From Synaphobranchus kaupii (taxonomy: Eukaryota; Chordata; Actinopteri; Anguilliformes; Synaphobranchidae), in assembly GCA_029718625.1 (NCBI GenBank), contig CM056381.1, positions 55,236,157 to 55,300,156 of the forward strand: DNA of 64,000 bases. Direction: 5' to 3'. The notes beneath the pieces were generated by a model, which worked only from the letters and a program-made list of their open reading frames with translations, was not told the origin of the DNA and made no database searches. The stretch's first letter is position 1. Every line of letters starts with the position of its first letter. This document shows positions 11,201-20,679 of the stretch, one piece after another. The translations under genes were made by a program, and so were the position numbers.

Positions 11201-14200
11201 AAGGAAATATTTTGCAACAGAAACAAAAATATTACTAATCCCATCTTCCTTATAAACAGCCTTTTGGTCTGACTGCAATTTTAACACTGTCCCAGCAAGG
11301 TAAGTCTAGTGTAGAGCATACATAGCACATAGGGTAGAGGCTAGCAGAATGTTCTGGAGCAATCCTGTCCCTTCTTCCATCAGTCCCAGGAGAACTGGAA
11401 ACTGACCTCCAAAGAGGTCCACATCTGCGGAGCTGGAGGGAGCGGCGGCAGAAGGGGGAGGGGCCAAAGTGGCAGCCGAGGGGGCTGGGGTGGCCTCAGG
11501 AGGAGCGGCAGTGGGCGTGACAGCAGCAGCAGTGGCGGGAGTGGGGGCGGAGTCTACGGTAAGGGCGGGGTCAGACAGAAGAGCTTCGGAGGAGCTAACG
11601 GGAGCAGCCAAGGAGTCTGCAGGCAACCACGCCCACAGACACAAACCCAAAAAACAAAGAGAGGAAGAGAGAAAGACACATTTCTACTGAGACTAGACTT
11701 TAGGAAACAGCAGAGGATTAACAGGTGACAGCCAGTCCAGTGTTTGCCATCATGTCAGCAGCTACAGAGAGTGTCCAACAGGGGGCGGTAGTTGCACCTT
11801 ACTCACCCTCCCCAAGCAGATCTGGACAGTGACATCATTCCATGGCAAGTGAAGAGTAGCGCGAGCAGAAGATGAAACCGAGTGACAGTTAAATAAAAAC
11901 ATATGGTCATCTGAAGGCACTGCATGAACTGGTTAAATAAAATTTCACTTAATGATTTAAAAAATTGCATTTATATTTCTAATGACTAGCACACTAATGC
12001 AAACTGAATCCAAGTCAATTTGCACTCACATTCCACTTGGTGAAATTACAGTACTACTTAAAATCAAGGGTGAAATTTGTCGCGAAATAAGGGTGATGTT
12101 ACAGAAAGCATGCAAATAATTGCAAAATGTAATATATATACAGTGACCTCCACTATTATTGGCACCCCTGGTAAAGATGAGTAAAAAGGGTTATAAAAAA
12201 TTCACCGTTTGGTGAATTAGCTTAATGTCACCCTGAAAAAATGAGAAAAATCCAACCTTTAATTGAAATAAATTTATTATGATAAAAAACATCCCTCATC
12301 AAGAAATAATTATTTTAAACAAAACCATGTGTGCCACAATTATTGGCACCCCTGTATTTATATATAGAATAAAGTAATCATTTTTAATATTTGGTTGCTT
12401 TTCCTTTGCATGCCATGACTTCCTGATGTCTGTGACCCAACAACATCAAAAGACTCTTGATATCTTATTTTATGGTACTCTTACAAGCGATACTATAATG
12501 TCTCTGCATTTGAATGGATCTCTATGGGAATTGGGGGGTGGGACTAGATTTAGCTGTAAATTATGCAGGAACAGTACAGAATACATGGTTAGTAAAATGG
12601 CTCAAAGTCATCAAGGGTCTGACGTATCAAGCAAGCCTTAAGTCATCACTTTGCTGCCAGAAATACAGTAGATATGGATGGATAACTTGAAGGGTTTATT
12701 CTCCTGACTTATTTTTCCATAGAGTTCAATAGGAAAATTTGTCAGGAGAAACAGCAGAATGCAGAGACGTTATAGTATCGCTTGTAAGAGTACCATAAAA
12801 TAAGATATCAAGAGTCTTTTCATGTTGTTAGGTCACAGACAGCAGGACGTCATGGCATGCAAAGGATATGCAACCAAATATTTAAAATTATTTCTTTATT
12901 CTATAGCCTATATACATGCAGGGGTGCCAATAATTGTGGCACACATGGTTTTGTTAAAAATAATTATTTCTTGATGAAATTTCTTTTTTTTTCTCATAAT
13001 ACATTTACTTCAATTAAAGGTTGGATTTTTCTCATTTTTTCAGTGTGAGATTAAGCTAATTCACCAAACGGTGAATTCTTTATAACCATTTTTACTCATC
13101 TTTACCAGGGGTGCCAATAATAGTGGAGGGCACTGCATATACAGTATATAATATTATTTGCTTATTGGTCAGTCTTTGGGCTGACTTTATTCTGGCCCAT
13201 TTTTGATATTACACTTGTTGCGCTTATAAAAGTGGCAAAGCCAACCTGACATGAACCAGGTTCTGCATATCCCCTCATTAGCAATGCTATTCCAACTACA
13301 GTCTGTATCAGTGCTTCAGTATGATGTCTTTCCTGTTGCTGGCTACATTGATGGTTCTGTCCTGAGTTCCCATTACACAAAGTAAAAACAGCTATAAGTT
13401 GAGCTTTTCTTTCCGTCCTTGAAACAATAAGCATTTGGATAGTATCAATCCTTGCTAGCACTATAATGAGGTAAAATACCATTTGCACATTTGTTATGCT
13501 CGGGTGGCTGGCAGATTTCAGACAGTAGGGGGCAATATAACAAGGTAAAATATGAGTCTATTGGAGGATATTTAATCAGCCATGGCAGTGAAAGTTGTGG
13601 GGGGGGGGGGCATCTGTGAAATGAGATCACCCATCCAAAAAAAAAAAGAAACCTGCACTAGGCAAGGAATGTGAAGGACTAATGCAATGTCAGATATCAC
13701 TGCCTAAAACTCTTTTCATGACAACATCTGAACAAGCAACACACAGTAATTATTTCATAATGGTGACAGATTTTACCTCCCCAGGAGGACGTGGGTGCAG
13801 CCGCTGCTCCTGTGGGCTCCGGGGCACTGGAGACGAGGTCCAGATCCAGCAAATCATTTGACACAGCACTACACAGACAGAGGGAGGGAGAGAGAGAAAC
13901 AATAGTGAATAAATTAGTCATTTATTGATATTCACCCTCAGCACAGTCAATAGAAATGGTAAAGAATAAGGACAAAACCAAAAATTACTATACGCACATC
14001 TCGTCTTAGATGCTGGGTCGAAAAACCGATACAAAAAAGAAAAAGTAGGGGCCGCAACACTCTTGATAATTTTTCAGTTCTATCAATGCTTCTCTTTGGG
14101 AAGTTTTACTGTCTAGCACCTCAGAAAACTCTTTGGATGTGCGTGTGCCTTTCTGGGAACTACTAAATGCTGTAGGCTATTCCTACCTTTCAGGTTCAAC

Positions 14201-16144
14201 TTTTTGTAAAATTTTGTATATTTCGCATTTCATTTCTTCTTGCTATATTGAAAATGTAGCCTACCAAAAGTCAAAACCAAGGTACAAACCAAACCAGGAT
14301 TTTTGTGTACTGTTACACCCCTAGAATCTAATGTTGACATTGACGTTAATGTTGACATAGTGGCCGTGCTTAGAGGCCTGTATCTTTGTGTGGAACACTG
14401 AGTAAGAGAAATCTGGTTGTGTAGCTCTGTATCCTTCCGGAGAAAGATAGGTTAGCTAGATATAATGGCAGAAGTAGATCACACCGACCCCAACTTGTTG
14501 AAAAGCAGGGTGCTCTAAGTGAAATATGGCAGTACTTTGCCTACAAAGCCAATGATAAAGGCGAACCTGACAACATTATTACAGCGTCCATTTGCAAAAA
14601 AAAGGCTTCAAAGTTTGTCTCACCAAGGGAGGCAACACGTCCAACCTAGCAAAGCATCTGAAAAACAACCAACCACCCCAATCTCTTGAGGGACTTCAAA
14701 TCCCAACAGGTGTGACGGTAACAGACAGCTATTTGTAGATTAAGGTATTTTGATGGTTTAACAAGTGCAGTGCTATTGTTCACAAAGTGCTCACATCTTG
14801 AGTAACCTTTTTTCTCATTTTGTGTGCCATATATTTTGTTGAGAAATGATTGGTTATCAGTGATTTACCATGGTATCAGTTTGATATCCATATTGAGGTA
14901 AAAAGGCTGGTATCAGTATCAAAGTCAAAATTTTGGTATCAGAACAACACTACTTAGGAGTGTAGTTGATTATGCACATCCACAGTTCTAACAGTTCATT
15001 TTGACACACCCAATGTTTTGGCTATGTATCTGATCAATTTATTCAGATCTTTCCACCCTATGATGGCCTGCTTTACTGCCATTGATACTTCTTTGGTTCT
15101 CATGAGACAACAGCAACAAACTCCAAATCCAAATTCCACACCTAGAATCAACTCTAGACCTTTTGATAGCTTGCTTGTGTGTGAACTAATGATGCAACAA
15201 CACACAACTGGCCAAGAAACAGCTGAGCAGCCAATGGTCCAATTGCTTTTGGTCCCCCAAAATGGGAGGACTATGTATAAAAAGGGCTGGAATTCCTACA
15301 TGGTTCACCTGATATGGATGTAAAAAGCCACAAATTAAAGCTGACAGTCTGCACTTTAACTCATACCCATTATTTCAGTTCAAATCTATTGTGCTGGAGT
15401 ACAGAGCCAAAACAACTAAAATTATGTCACTGTGCAAATACTTAAGGACTGCACTGTATATATACGGTATAATAAAATAGGTAAATACTATAAAAGCAGA
15501 GGTCCCTGCACTGAACCCTGTAGCCCTGTTTCACACAGCAAATATGGTTCACCTTTCTGACACTCCTGTATTCTACATTGAAGCTCATACAAACCCACTC
15601 TCAAATAACTGCTGTAATTTCTACAGATTCTATTGTGATTTTCATCAAGTAATTTGTCAAATATGTTTTGAAAGCCCAAATATATTATACCATGAGCTTG
15701 CTTTGAGTCAAGAAAATATGTAGCTTTGTAAAAGAAGTCTAGAAGGCTTGTCAGGCATGATCTCTGTTTGCAAAAAAGAACATGCTGGCTATGCCTTATG
15801 GTACAGTTTCTTTTCCAGGAATTATTAATAATTTAACTTGCATTTCTTGCAAAACCCTGGAATATAACAGGCAAATCCTGTTACTAACTAGAACCTCTGG
15901 TAGTTATGAAGTAGAGAGGATGGAAGGGACATAGGACAGGAGTATGCCTATCTGGTAAGCTCCCAGTTAAGTGAAGAGGAGGTTTATTTTGGGTGACTCA
16001 CTTAGTGGCCCCAGCAGACGGTGGGCCTGGCAGGGCCTCTACAGGGGCTGCACCATCCGCTGTTTTAGCTGGAGTGGAGCTTGGAGATCCATTGGTGGGG
16101 GACCCCTGGGAAAAAAAGCAAACCCCTATGATGAGGGAGATCCC

Positions 16145-16205
<61 letters not shown>

Positions 16206-17012
16206 AAGCATGTGTTTATGCCTGTTTGATGTTTGTCCGTGTGTGTGTGTGTGTGTGCGTGCATGTGTGTGCATGTAAACCTGGACACGCTTGGACATGC
16301 CACGTGCACTTCATAAAAAGGTAGATAATGCAGTTGGAAATTCTCACTCACCTTAGTTGGAGACCTAAAAGAGATTTTAAAAAATATTGAATGTGAGACA
16401 AATCAATTCACTGGTAGCTGCCACATGACATAAATACATTCTCATATCCTGAGGGAGAAATTGCCTATGTGATACAGGACGGCAGTGCAGAAAGCTCTCA
16501 AAGGACAGTGACACTCTCAAGGACACAAAAGGCCTGAGCCCGGAGGTACAAACAGTCACTCTCAGCGTCCGTCAAGCAAAACCCAAACCTCCCCCCATCC
16601 TAATATGCATTGTTCCGGCCCCAAATGTCTCCTCGTTAGATTTTGAAATTTATTTAATTACATAGACTCTGGCAATCAAAAATCTCAATTTGTAACTCAG
16701 TTAAATCATTAATATGGGTGAAAGAACACACACTCACCCATCCCTGCAGAGTCCAGTGAAATGAAGAAGTAAGAATAAAAGTTTGGGTTAGTGTTCTGAA
16801 TCAATGTATCAGCTCCCATTATAACAAATCCTCTTCTACAAGAATGTTAGCAATGAGGAAAATGAAAAGGCTTCAGTTTCATTTTGACTTCCTACAATGT
16901 GGTCTAGTTGTCAGAACTCCTACAGAGATGATGGATAAAGTGCCACTTACCCCTTCTTCCCCTCTAGGGTGTTCATGTGAGCCTCCAGGGACTCCAGAAG
17001 ACTGGGTGGAGC
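7444..17012 (-). CDS. snap91: AP180 / SNAP91-like clathrin assembly protein gene (internal exons)
   Basis: Exons in transcript order: 17012-16951, candidate 16743-16738, 16364-16352, 16105-16002, 13868-13777, 11821-11807, 11616-11407, 9341-9246, 8506-8330, 7756-7712, 7512-7444. They splice in one open frame with GT donors and AG acceptors. The order of segments matches vertebrate AP180 (SNAP91) downstream of the ANTH domain: APPSLLESLEAHMNTLEGKK, a STPAKT segment, NDLLDLD, WGDLLGEDSLAA, VDLFG, a PATPTP-like Ala/Pro run, DPFAPTEGSAE, LDLFAMKP-ETS, IDLFG and LDLFA. AP180 is a presynaptic adaptor: the ANTH domain binds PI(4,5)P2 and VAMP2, and this unstructured region binds clathrin (DLL/DLF) and the AP-2 appendage (DPF). 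The ANTH exons should lie at higher coordinates and the C-terminal exons at lower ones; I did not find either. PICALM is the main alternative, but the exon content fits SNAP91 better. A teleost a/b paralogue cannot be assigned. Confidence 0.85.
7712..7756 (-). CDS. snap91: snap91-like 45-nt exon ending LDLFAA
   Basis: A 45-nt exon, phase 1-1, with acceptor TTCCACTCTAG and donor GTACAAT. Joined to the previous exon it reads DLFGAPKANASPSLDLFAA. The acceptor has a weak pyrimidine tract, and another AG 12 nt upstream is excluded because it would put a stop codon in frame. It corresponds roughly to the PDAAPSIDLF repeat region of mammalian AP180. Confidence 0.75.
8163..8200. repeat. (TG)n microsatellite in snap91 intron
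   Basis: About 38 bp of nearly pure TG dinucleotides, reading (CA)n on the transcribed strand, about 130 nt downstream of the donor at 8329. Confidence 0.95.
8330..8506 (-). CDS. snap91: snap91-like exon with DPFAP, LDLFAMKP and IDLFG
   Basis: A 177-nt exon, phase 1-1, with acceptor CTATCTTTAAG and donor GTAATTT. It encodes DPFAPTEGSAEVAPGLDLFA, then MKPAETSVAVVT, a Thr/Pro/Ala run, and MAPSIDLFG. DPF binds the AP-2 alpha appendage and DLF motifs bind clathrin. The match to the mammalian DPFAPSEGSAEAAPELDLFA segment is the best single piece of evidence for SNAP91. A (CA)n tract lies about 130 nt into the following intron. Confidence 0.92.
8507..9245 (-). other. snap91 intron, no further exon seen
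   Basis: Intron between the 96-nt and 177-nt exons. I see only AT-rich unique sequence with a short AAAT run near 8884 and no additional in-phase exon with good splice sites. Confidence 0.6.
9246..9341 (-). CDS. snap91: snap91-like exon with AATPTPAEA segment
   Basis: A 96-nt exon, phase 1-1, with acceptor CCTCCACCGCAG and donor GTGGGTG. Joined to the previous exon it reads LFGDSFSAPPGESPAPAEG, then an Ala/Thr/Pro run with ATPTP. Mammalian AP180 has FGDAFAASPGEAPAASEG followed by PATPTP at this position. Strong colinearity supports the exon call. Confidence 0.88.
9985..11095. repeat. Degenerate ~36-bp minisatellite, interrupted
   Basis: Roughly eight to ten diverged units resembling 'gagatgagcccaacac' followed by 'tagagtctagag' run through 9985-10160 and resume at 10943-11095. 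The two halves were one array before a hAT foldback element inserted at 10161-10934. It lies in a snap91-like intron. Confidence 0.75.
10161..10934. mobile_element. hAT foldback MITE with 8-bp TSD
   Basis: 774 bp with long inverted arms. The ends read CAGTGGTTCCCAAACTTGG and its inverse, the typical hAT/Charlie-type CAGTGGTTC terminus. A perfect 8-bp duplication GTCTAGAG flanks it (10153-10160 and 10935-10942). Arms of about 200 bp or more pair around an AT-rich centre. No coding capacity. Confidence 0.93.
11407..11616 (-). CDS. snap91: snap91-like exon, Ala/Pro/Thr-rich, ends VDLFG
   Basis: A 210-nt exon, phase 1-1, with acceptor TTGCCTGCAG and donor GTCAGTT. It starts DSLAAP, contains LLSDPALT in the place of the mammalian ISDPFAP, then a long Ala/Pro/Thr low-complexity run, and ends SSADVDLFG. 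The DLF motif is a clathrin-terminal-domain-type binding site. The low-complexity middle is typical of AP180 and expected to be unstructured. Confidence 0.88.
11807..11821 (-). CDS. snap91: snap91-like 15-nt microexon (DLLGE)
   Basis: Fifteen bases between acceptor CACTGTCCAG and donor GTGAGTAAGG. Joined to its neighbours it produces SWGDLLGEDSLAA, which agrees with the AWGDLLGEDSLAAL segment of mammalian AP180. It is phase 1-1, so it can be skipped in frame. Skipping would remove the DLL motif. Confidence 0.85.
12141..13135. mobile_element. Tc1/mariner-type foldback MITE
   Basis: The ends read CAGTGACCTCCACTATTATT and the inverse of CAGTGCCCTCCACTATTATT, followed by GGCACCCC, as in Tc1-type fish elements. 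Long arms pair across the whole element, including an inner pair at about 12419-12500 and 12755-12870. TA-rich sequence flanks it but an exact TA duplication is unclear on the right. A related internal segment recurs at about 25790-26120 under a different end sequence. Confidence 0.85.
13777..13868 (-). CDS. snap91: snap91-like exon with DLLDLD clathrin-binding motif
   Basis: A 92-nt exon with acceptor TCTGTCTGTGTAG and donor GTAAAAT. It encodes SNDLLDLDLVSSAPEPTG and an Ala-rich end finishing in SSWG. DLL-type motifs are clathrin-box-like sites in AP180, and the human protein has a SSDLLDL segment at this place. It runs from phase 2 to phase 1. Confidence 0.88.
14465..14735 (+). pseudogene. 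hAT transposase BED-finger fragment
   Basis: Spread over two or more frames, the sequence encodes pieces resembling a BED zinc finger of hAT transposases: SEIWQYFAYKANDKGEPDN, a Cys-containing CKK segment, then GGNTSNLAKHLKNN. The last is the characteristic zinc-binding helix. A frameshift lies between the two halves. Only the N-terminal finger remains; the catalytic domain and dimerisation region are absent. The sequence after 14860 (repeated GGTATCAG) resembles a hAT subterminal region. It sits in the intron between 13868 and 16002. Confidence 0.7.
15220..15463. mobile_element. Tc1-type element, right end
   Basis: This block carries the phrases CCAATTGCTTTTGGTCCCCC, 'gactatgtataaaaagggctg', 'gttcacctgatatggatgt', 'attaaagctgacagtctgca' and a terminal 'aatacttaaggactgcactg' followed by TA. 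The same phrases recur at 20101-20295, 25552-25740 and 29815-29900, so it is a dispersed Tc1-type family. No transposase frame is preserved next to it. Confidence 0.75.
15488..15778 (-). pseudogene. LINE reverse transcriptase fragment
   Basis: One minus-strand frame reads LFCKQRSCLTSLLDFFYKA, then HGIIYLGFQNIFDKLL. These match the RT segments 'RSCLTNLLDF' and 'IIYLDFSKAFDKV' of CR1/jockey-type LINEs, with the motif A aspartate replaced by Gly. About 55 codons later GLQGSVQGPLLL resembles motif B '[13 protein letters not shown]'. The spacing is shorter than normal, so part of the palm domain is deleted. It lacks the endonuclease, the YxDD box and the 3' end. Confidence 0.7.
16002..16105 (-). 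CDS. snap91: snap91-like exon with STPAKT motif
   Basis: A 104-nt exon with acceptor TTTTTTTCCCAG and donor GTGAGTC. It encodes a Gly-Ser-Pro-Thr-Asn start, then SPSSTPAKTADGAAPVEAL and a Pro/Ala-rich end. Vertebrate AP180 has NSTPAKT at the matching place. It runs from phase 0 to phase 2. A (CA)n tract on this strand begins about 40 nt upstream of the acceptor. Confidence 0.85.
16146..16204. repeat. (TG)n microsatellite
   Basis: About 59 bp of pure TG, reading (CA)n on the snap91 strand. It begins about 40 nt upstream of the acceptor of the 104-nt exon. A second shorter TG run lies at 16239-16257. Confidence 0.95.
16352..16364 (-). CDS. snap91: snap91-like 13-nt exon
   Basis: A 13-nt exon with acceptor CTCTTTTAG and donor GTGAGTG. 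It completes the Gly codon of the previous exon and encodes Ser-Pro-Thr-Lys, ending in phase 0, which fits the next exon. Small size limits confidence, but phase on both sides and the strength of both splice sites agree. Confidence 0.65.
16738..16743 (-). CDS. snap91: Candidate 6-nt microexon (snap91-like)
   Basis: Six bases (GGATGG) lie between a long pyrimidine-rich acceptor ending CTCTGCAG and a strong donor GTGAGTG. Neighbouring introns are both phase 2, so inclusion adds Gly-Asp between KKG and SPTK without changing frame. Very small frame-preserving exons are common in neuronal genes. The splice signals are good but the exon is too short to be supported by coding content; RNA evidence is needed. 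Confidence 0.5.
16951..17012 (-). CDS. snap91: snap91-like exon: end of ANTH / linker
   Basis: A 62-nt exon preceded by AATTGTAG and followed by GTAAGT. It encodes APPSLLESLEAHMNTLEGKK plus two bases of a Gly codon (intron phase 2). This sequence marks the end of the ANTH-domain helical region in AP180 and PICALM, so it anchors the gene assignment and the strand. Confidence 0.88.
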
Positions 17013-17172
17013 CTACAATTTGACAAAAGAGGGGCCACATATTAATGTAGGATCAGTAGTACAGTGACCAAAGGCTAATGGAGAATCTGTGACACAGGGA
17101 GCATAGGTTAATTACAATCTGTTTTACCATATGTTAATGTAGAATCAAACACCATAGGCTAATATACACAAT

Positions 17173-17299
17173 AAAATGTCCAGTGTTAATTCAACTCTAA
17201 CAGTGTACATATGAGCCTAATCTGTCCAGAGCAGGCTCATATGTACACTGCTAGAGTTGAATGAACACTGTTACGAGTTGAATTAACACTGGACATTTT
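17173..17299. mobile_element. Small palindromic MITE
   Basis: 127 bp that folds back on itself. The outer pair AAAATGTCCAGTGTTAATTC matches its inverse at the right end, and an inner pair TGTACATATGAGCCT matches AGGCTCATATGTACA. No coding capacity; family not assigned. Confidence 0.85.
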
Positions 17300-18226
17300 G
17301 CTGTGAATTTACTGTGTAGGATCTGTGATACAGGTAACAAAAGTTATAGGTTAACGCAGCATCTGTGGTACAAGGGCTACACTGTACGGAGGCATCCCAC
17401 AGTAATGTGGTGAAACTAAACAAAGGTAAAAAAAAATTATCATATAAAAGTGAGAAAAATCCCCACAAACATCCTACACAAGATGTCTTTACCTTTGACA
17501 CCATTGTGGAATGTAGAGGAAATCATATGTCCATCTTACTATACCGAATCACAAACCTCAGTCCAGCCCCCAAAACAAACACTGACCCAAACTCACCAGC
17601 AGCAAACACTGACTCAATCAGCACAGCCCACAAGAAAACCCACCCAGATAACACAGTGTAGCAATTATTTCACTTTCCAAAACACTATAATCACTGATTG
17701 AAATTAAACACTTCCTCAATTACTTCTTAAATTAAACACACCGTGGCTACGGGTGCTGTGACGTGAGGCTAGATTCCTAGCTTTGTATTGATATAATTGA
17801 GTTGATAATTTTTTTTTTTATTCTGAGGTGTCTTAGATGAAATGTTGCAGTAAAAATATTTTTTAAATTATGATTTATTTAATTTTTATTGAATGTCCCT
17901 TGTGGTGTATGTTTCAGCATAGTACAATATATGGTTCTTGAGATTAGGACCAGAGACTCATATCCTCTACAGGGGACAAAAATTAATGGCTGGGTCTTAG
18001 GAGGTTAAATTGAGAGGTCGAGGTAAATGCAGTGTAAAACATAATTAAACTGAGAATGTACTGGGGTTCATAAACTCTGCACTCTGCAGGTTTTGTGGTT
18101 TATTTTCCATAAGCAGCCAATTTAGGCCTTAGGAGCAAAGTGTGTTGACTCTAGTCAGTCAATGACATAATTGCTTAAGTGCTGAAATACATTGACAAGT
18201 GGCCCTCCAGGGTTTGAGTTTGAGAT

Positions 18227-18726
18227 NNNNNNNNNNNNNNNNNNNNNNNNNNNNNNNNNNNNNNNNNNNNNNNNNNNNNNNNNNNNNNNNNNNNNNNNNN
18301 NNNNNNNNNNNNNNNNNNNNNNNNNNNNNNNNNNNNNNNNNNNNNNNNNNNNNNNNNNNNNNNNNNNNNNNNNNNNNNNNNNNNNNNNNNNNNNNNNNNN
18401 NNNNNNNNNNNNNNNNNNNNNNNNNNNNNNNNNNNNNNNNNNNNNNNNNNNNNNNNNNNNNNNNNNNNNNNNNNNNNNNNNNNNNNNNNNNNNNNNNNNN
18501 NNNNNNNNNNNNNNNNNNNNNNNNNNNNNNNNNNNNNNNNNNNNNNNNNNNNNNNNNNNNNNNNNNNNNNNNNNNNNNNNNNNNNNNNNNNNNNNNNNNN
18601 NNNNNNNNNNNNNNNNNNNNNNNNNNNNNNNNNNNNNNNNNNNNNNNNNNNNNNNNNNNNNNNNNNNNNNNNNNNNNNNNNNNNNNNNNNNNNNNNNNNN
18701 NNNNNNNNNNNNNNNNNNNNNNNNNN
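18227..18726. other. Assembly gap (500 N)
   Basis: Exactly 500 N. It removes the left part of the LTR-like block at 18727-20100 and could hide part of the snap91-like gene. Confidence 1.
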
Positions 18727-20100
18727 TCCGGGTATGTTTCTCCTTATTTGGAGCTTGGGCGATGTTGTGGACATGTTTGTGTGTGACAGCGCGTTTCTGA
18801 AAATAGTCTTAGAATGTTAGCTCTGTTCATTTCGCCTCGTTACATTTCCCATTATTTAGAGGCTAGGGCGTTTATTTTCTACCAAGCTTCTGTTAGTCAT
18901 TTTGCTAGTAAAGTTATGGGACGACGGTGCTCCGTCGGCTCGCCTGTAAAATGTTTCTCTCTCCTGGGAGATCGGGCGTTTACCCCTTTATGTTTTCTGG
19001 ATCAATGCGGGATTTGCCTATGTGGATGTAGTTATTCGGACTCTTCCCCCCTGGCGTACTTACCTATGTGGAAGTAGCTATTAGGACTCGTCCCCCCTGG
19101 CGTATTTGCCTATGTAGATGTAGTTATTAGGACTCATCTCCCCTGGCTCTTTTCTGTTCCTGCTTCCTGGTCATTGCATTTGACTGCGAGCCTATGAAAC
19201 TAGCCATGGAATATAATATCTGTTCCTTCGCCTCGTTACATTTTCTCTTTACCAAGAGGCAGGGCTTTTACTCGCTATCAAACTCGTGTTGGTCTTTTAG
19301 CCGGTAATTCCGGTGCAGCTGTTCTGTTTCGTCCTTTTTACTTGCGGGACGATTTTGTTCAGAACTGTAGTTCTGTTCGTTCTCCAGGTATGTTTCTCCT
19401 TATATGGAGCTTGGGCGTTTTTGTTGACAGGTTTCTGTTTGACTGCGAGTCCCTGAGAGTAGCCTTGGAACGTTAGATCTCAGTTCTTTTTCGCCTCCTC
19501 GTATACTAATGCTTATTGGTTTTCAGTGTTTGTTGGCTGTGTGTTTTATGTGTACCTTTTATGCTACTCGCCTATTCTACTGCCTCATTACTGAGGCAGG
19601 GCGTTTATTATTGCTGGCCTTTTGGTTACTTAGCTCGTAGAAGTATAGGGTAGCAGTTCTTTGTTCCCTTTCGCCTTGTTTGGTTTTCTTGCTGTGAAAC
19701 CAGGCGTTTGTGCTTCTACTCATTTACATGTTACAGTGTGCCGGTTCGTAGCTTCGGTACGTTTGGTGTGTGTTGATTGTGCCATTATGCTACTCGCCTG
19801 TTCTTATGCTTCTCGTTGCCGAGACAGGGCGCTTATTATTTCTGGCTCTTTCTTCTGTCACTTTGCTCATAGAAGTATGGGAGTCCTGTGCTTTGTCCAT
19901 TAGCCTTGTTTGGTTTTCTTGCTGAAACCTGGCGTTTCCTCTTCTACTCATTGGTGTGTGACAGTGAGCCGGTCTGTAGCGTTGGTATGTTTTTTCCCTG
20001 TCTTGTCTCCTCCCTTAACTGCGGGGTTTAAGCCTTAGGCCTTAAAGAATCCCCTTGCTGCGTGTGGCTCCTCCTACGTCACACCTCACGCCCCATTACA
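18727..20100 (+). mobile_element. LTR-like block with repeated CGCC...GGGCG cassettes
   Basis: A stretch built of many loosely similar 40-70-bp cassettes, each starting near 'cgcct' and ending near 'gggcgttta', many with complementary ends. It ends '...ccccattaca'. A related block at 49265-50106 ends 'cctcattaca', and the region before the gypsy element at 61659 ends 'acccattaca'. These shared CA-ending borders and the position beside gypsy coding sequence suggest an LTR. The left end is lost in the gap. No meaningful open frame. Confidence 0.55.
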
Positions 20101-20295
20101 GAATATGTACAAAAGGTTCTATAATTTCTAAACAGTTCATCTGATATGGATGAAAATACCCTCAAATTAAAGCTGACCGTCTGCACTTCAACCTCCTTGT
20201 CATTGTATCCTTTCAAACTCAAAGTGCTAGAGTACAGAACCAAAATAACAAAATATGTGTCACTGTCCAATGAATTATGGTGCTCACTGTATATT
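20101..20295. mobile_element. Tc1-type element fragment
   Basis: Contains 'gttcatctgatatggatg', 'caaattaaagctgaccgtct' and 'gtgctagagtacagaacc', then a degenerate end. It belongs to the same family as 15220-15463, and begins directly at the end of the LTR-like block. Confidence 0.65.
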
Positions 20296-20362
20296 ATAAA
20301 AATGCCATTCAATGGGACAGAGATGAGATGGTGACTATCAGATTCTGCAATCTCTCTCCCAT

Positions 20363-20415
20363 TTTATATTACAGGCATTTAGCAGACGCTCTTATCCAGA
20401 GTGATGTACACAACT
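20363..20415 (-). repeat. SINE/LINE 3' tail fragment
   Basis: The phrase 'catttagcagacgctctta' followed by 'tccagagtgatgtac' is the reverse complement of the conserved 3' tail shared by fish tRNA-SINEs and their partner LINE. The same tail ends the LINE at 50260-50870. Confidence 0.7.
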
Positions 20416-20679
20416 TTTTTTAAGCATTGTTGTACATAGTATCCATTTCTACAGCTGGATATATACTGAAGCAATGCAGGCTGTGGTCAGAGGCATTCAT
20501 ACCCTGCAGGACAGTTTAATAATAAGGGTTCACAAACAGGTTCCTCCTGGTTTTTCTAAGAGACTGCAAAAAATATGGAGTACCAAAACACAGAGAGCTC
20601 CAAACCTCCCACCCATTGCTCAGCTGAATTAATATTTCCCACTGCAGGTATAGGTTTAGTTTAATCTCTTGACAATATG

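Noticed and set aside
13162..13488. 108-codon minus-strand open frame
   Set aside because: No recognised domain, no splice-site support, and it lies between two transposon-derived regions within an intron.
15971..16351. Cys/Val and His/Thr-rich open frames
   Set aside because: Translations of the (TG)n microsatellite and of intron sequence around a snap91-like exon.
18175..18800. Three ~200-codon open frames
   Set aside because: They run through the 500-N assembly gap and have no real sequence content.
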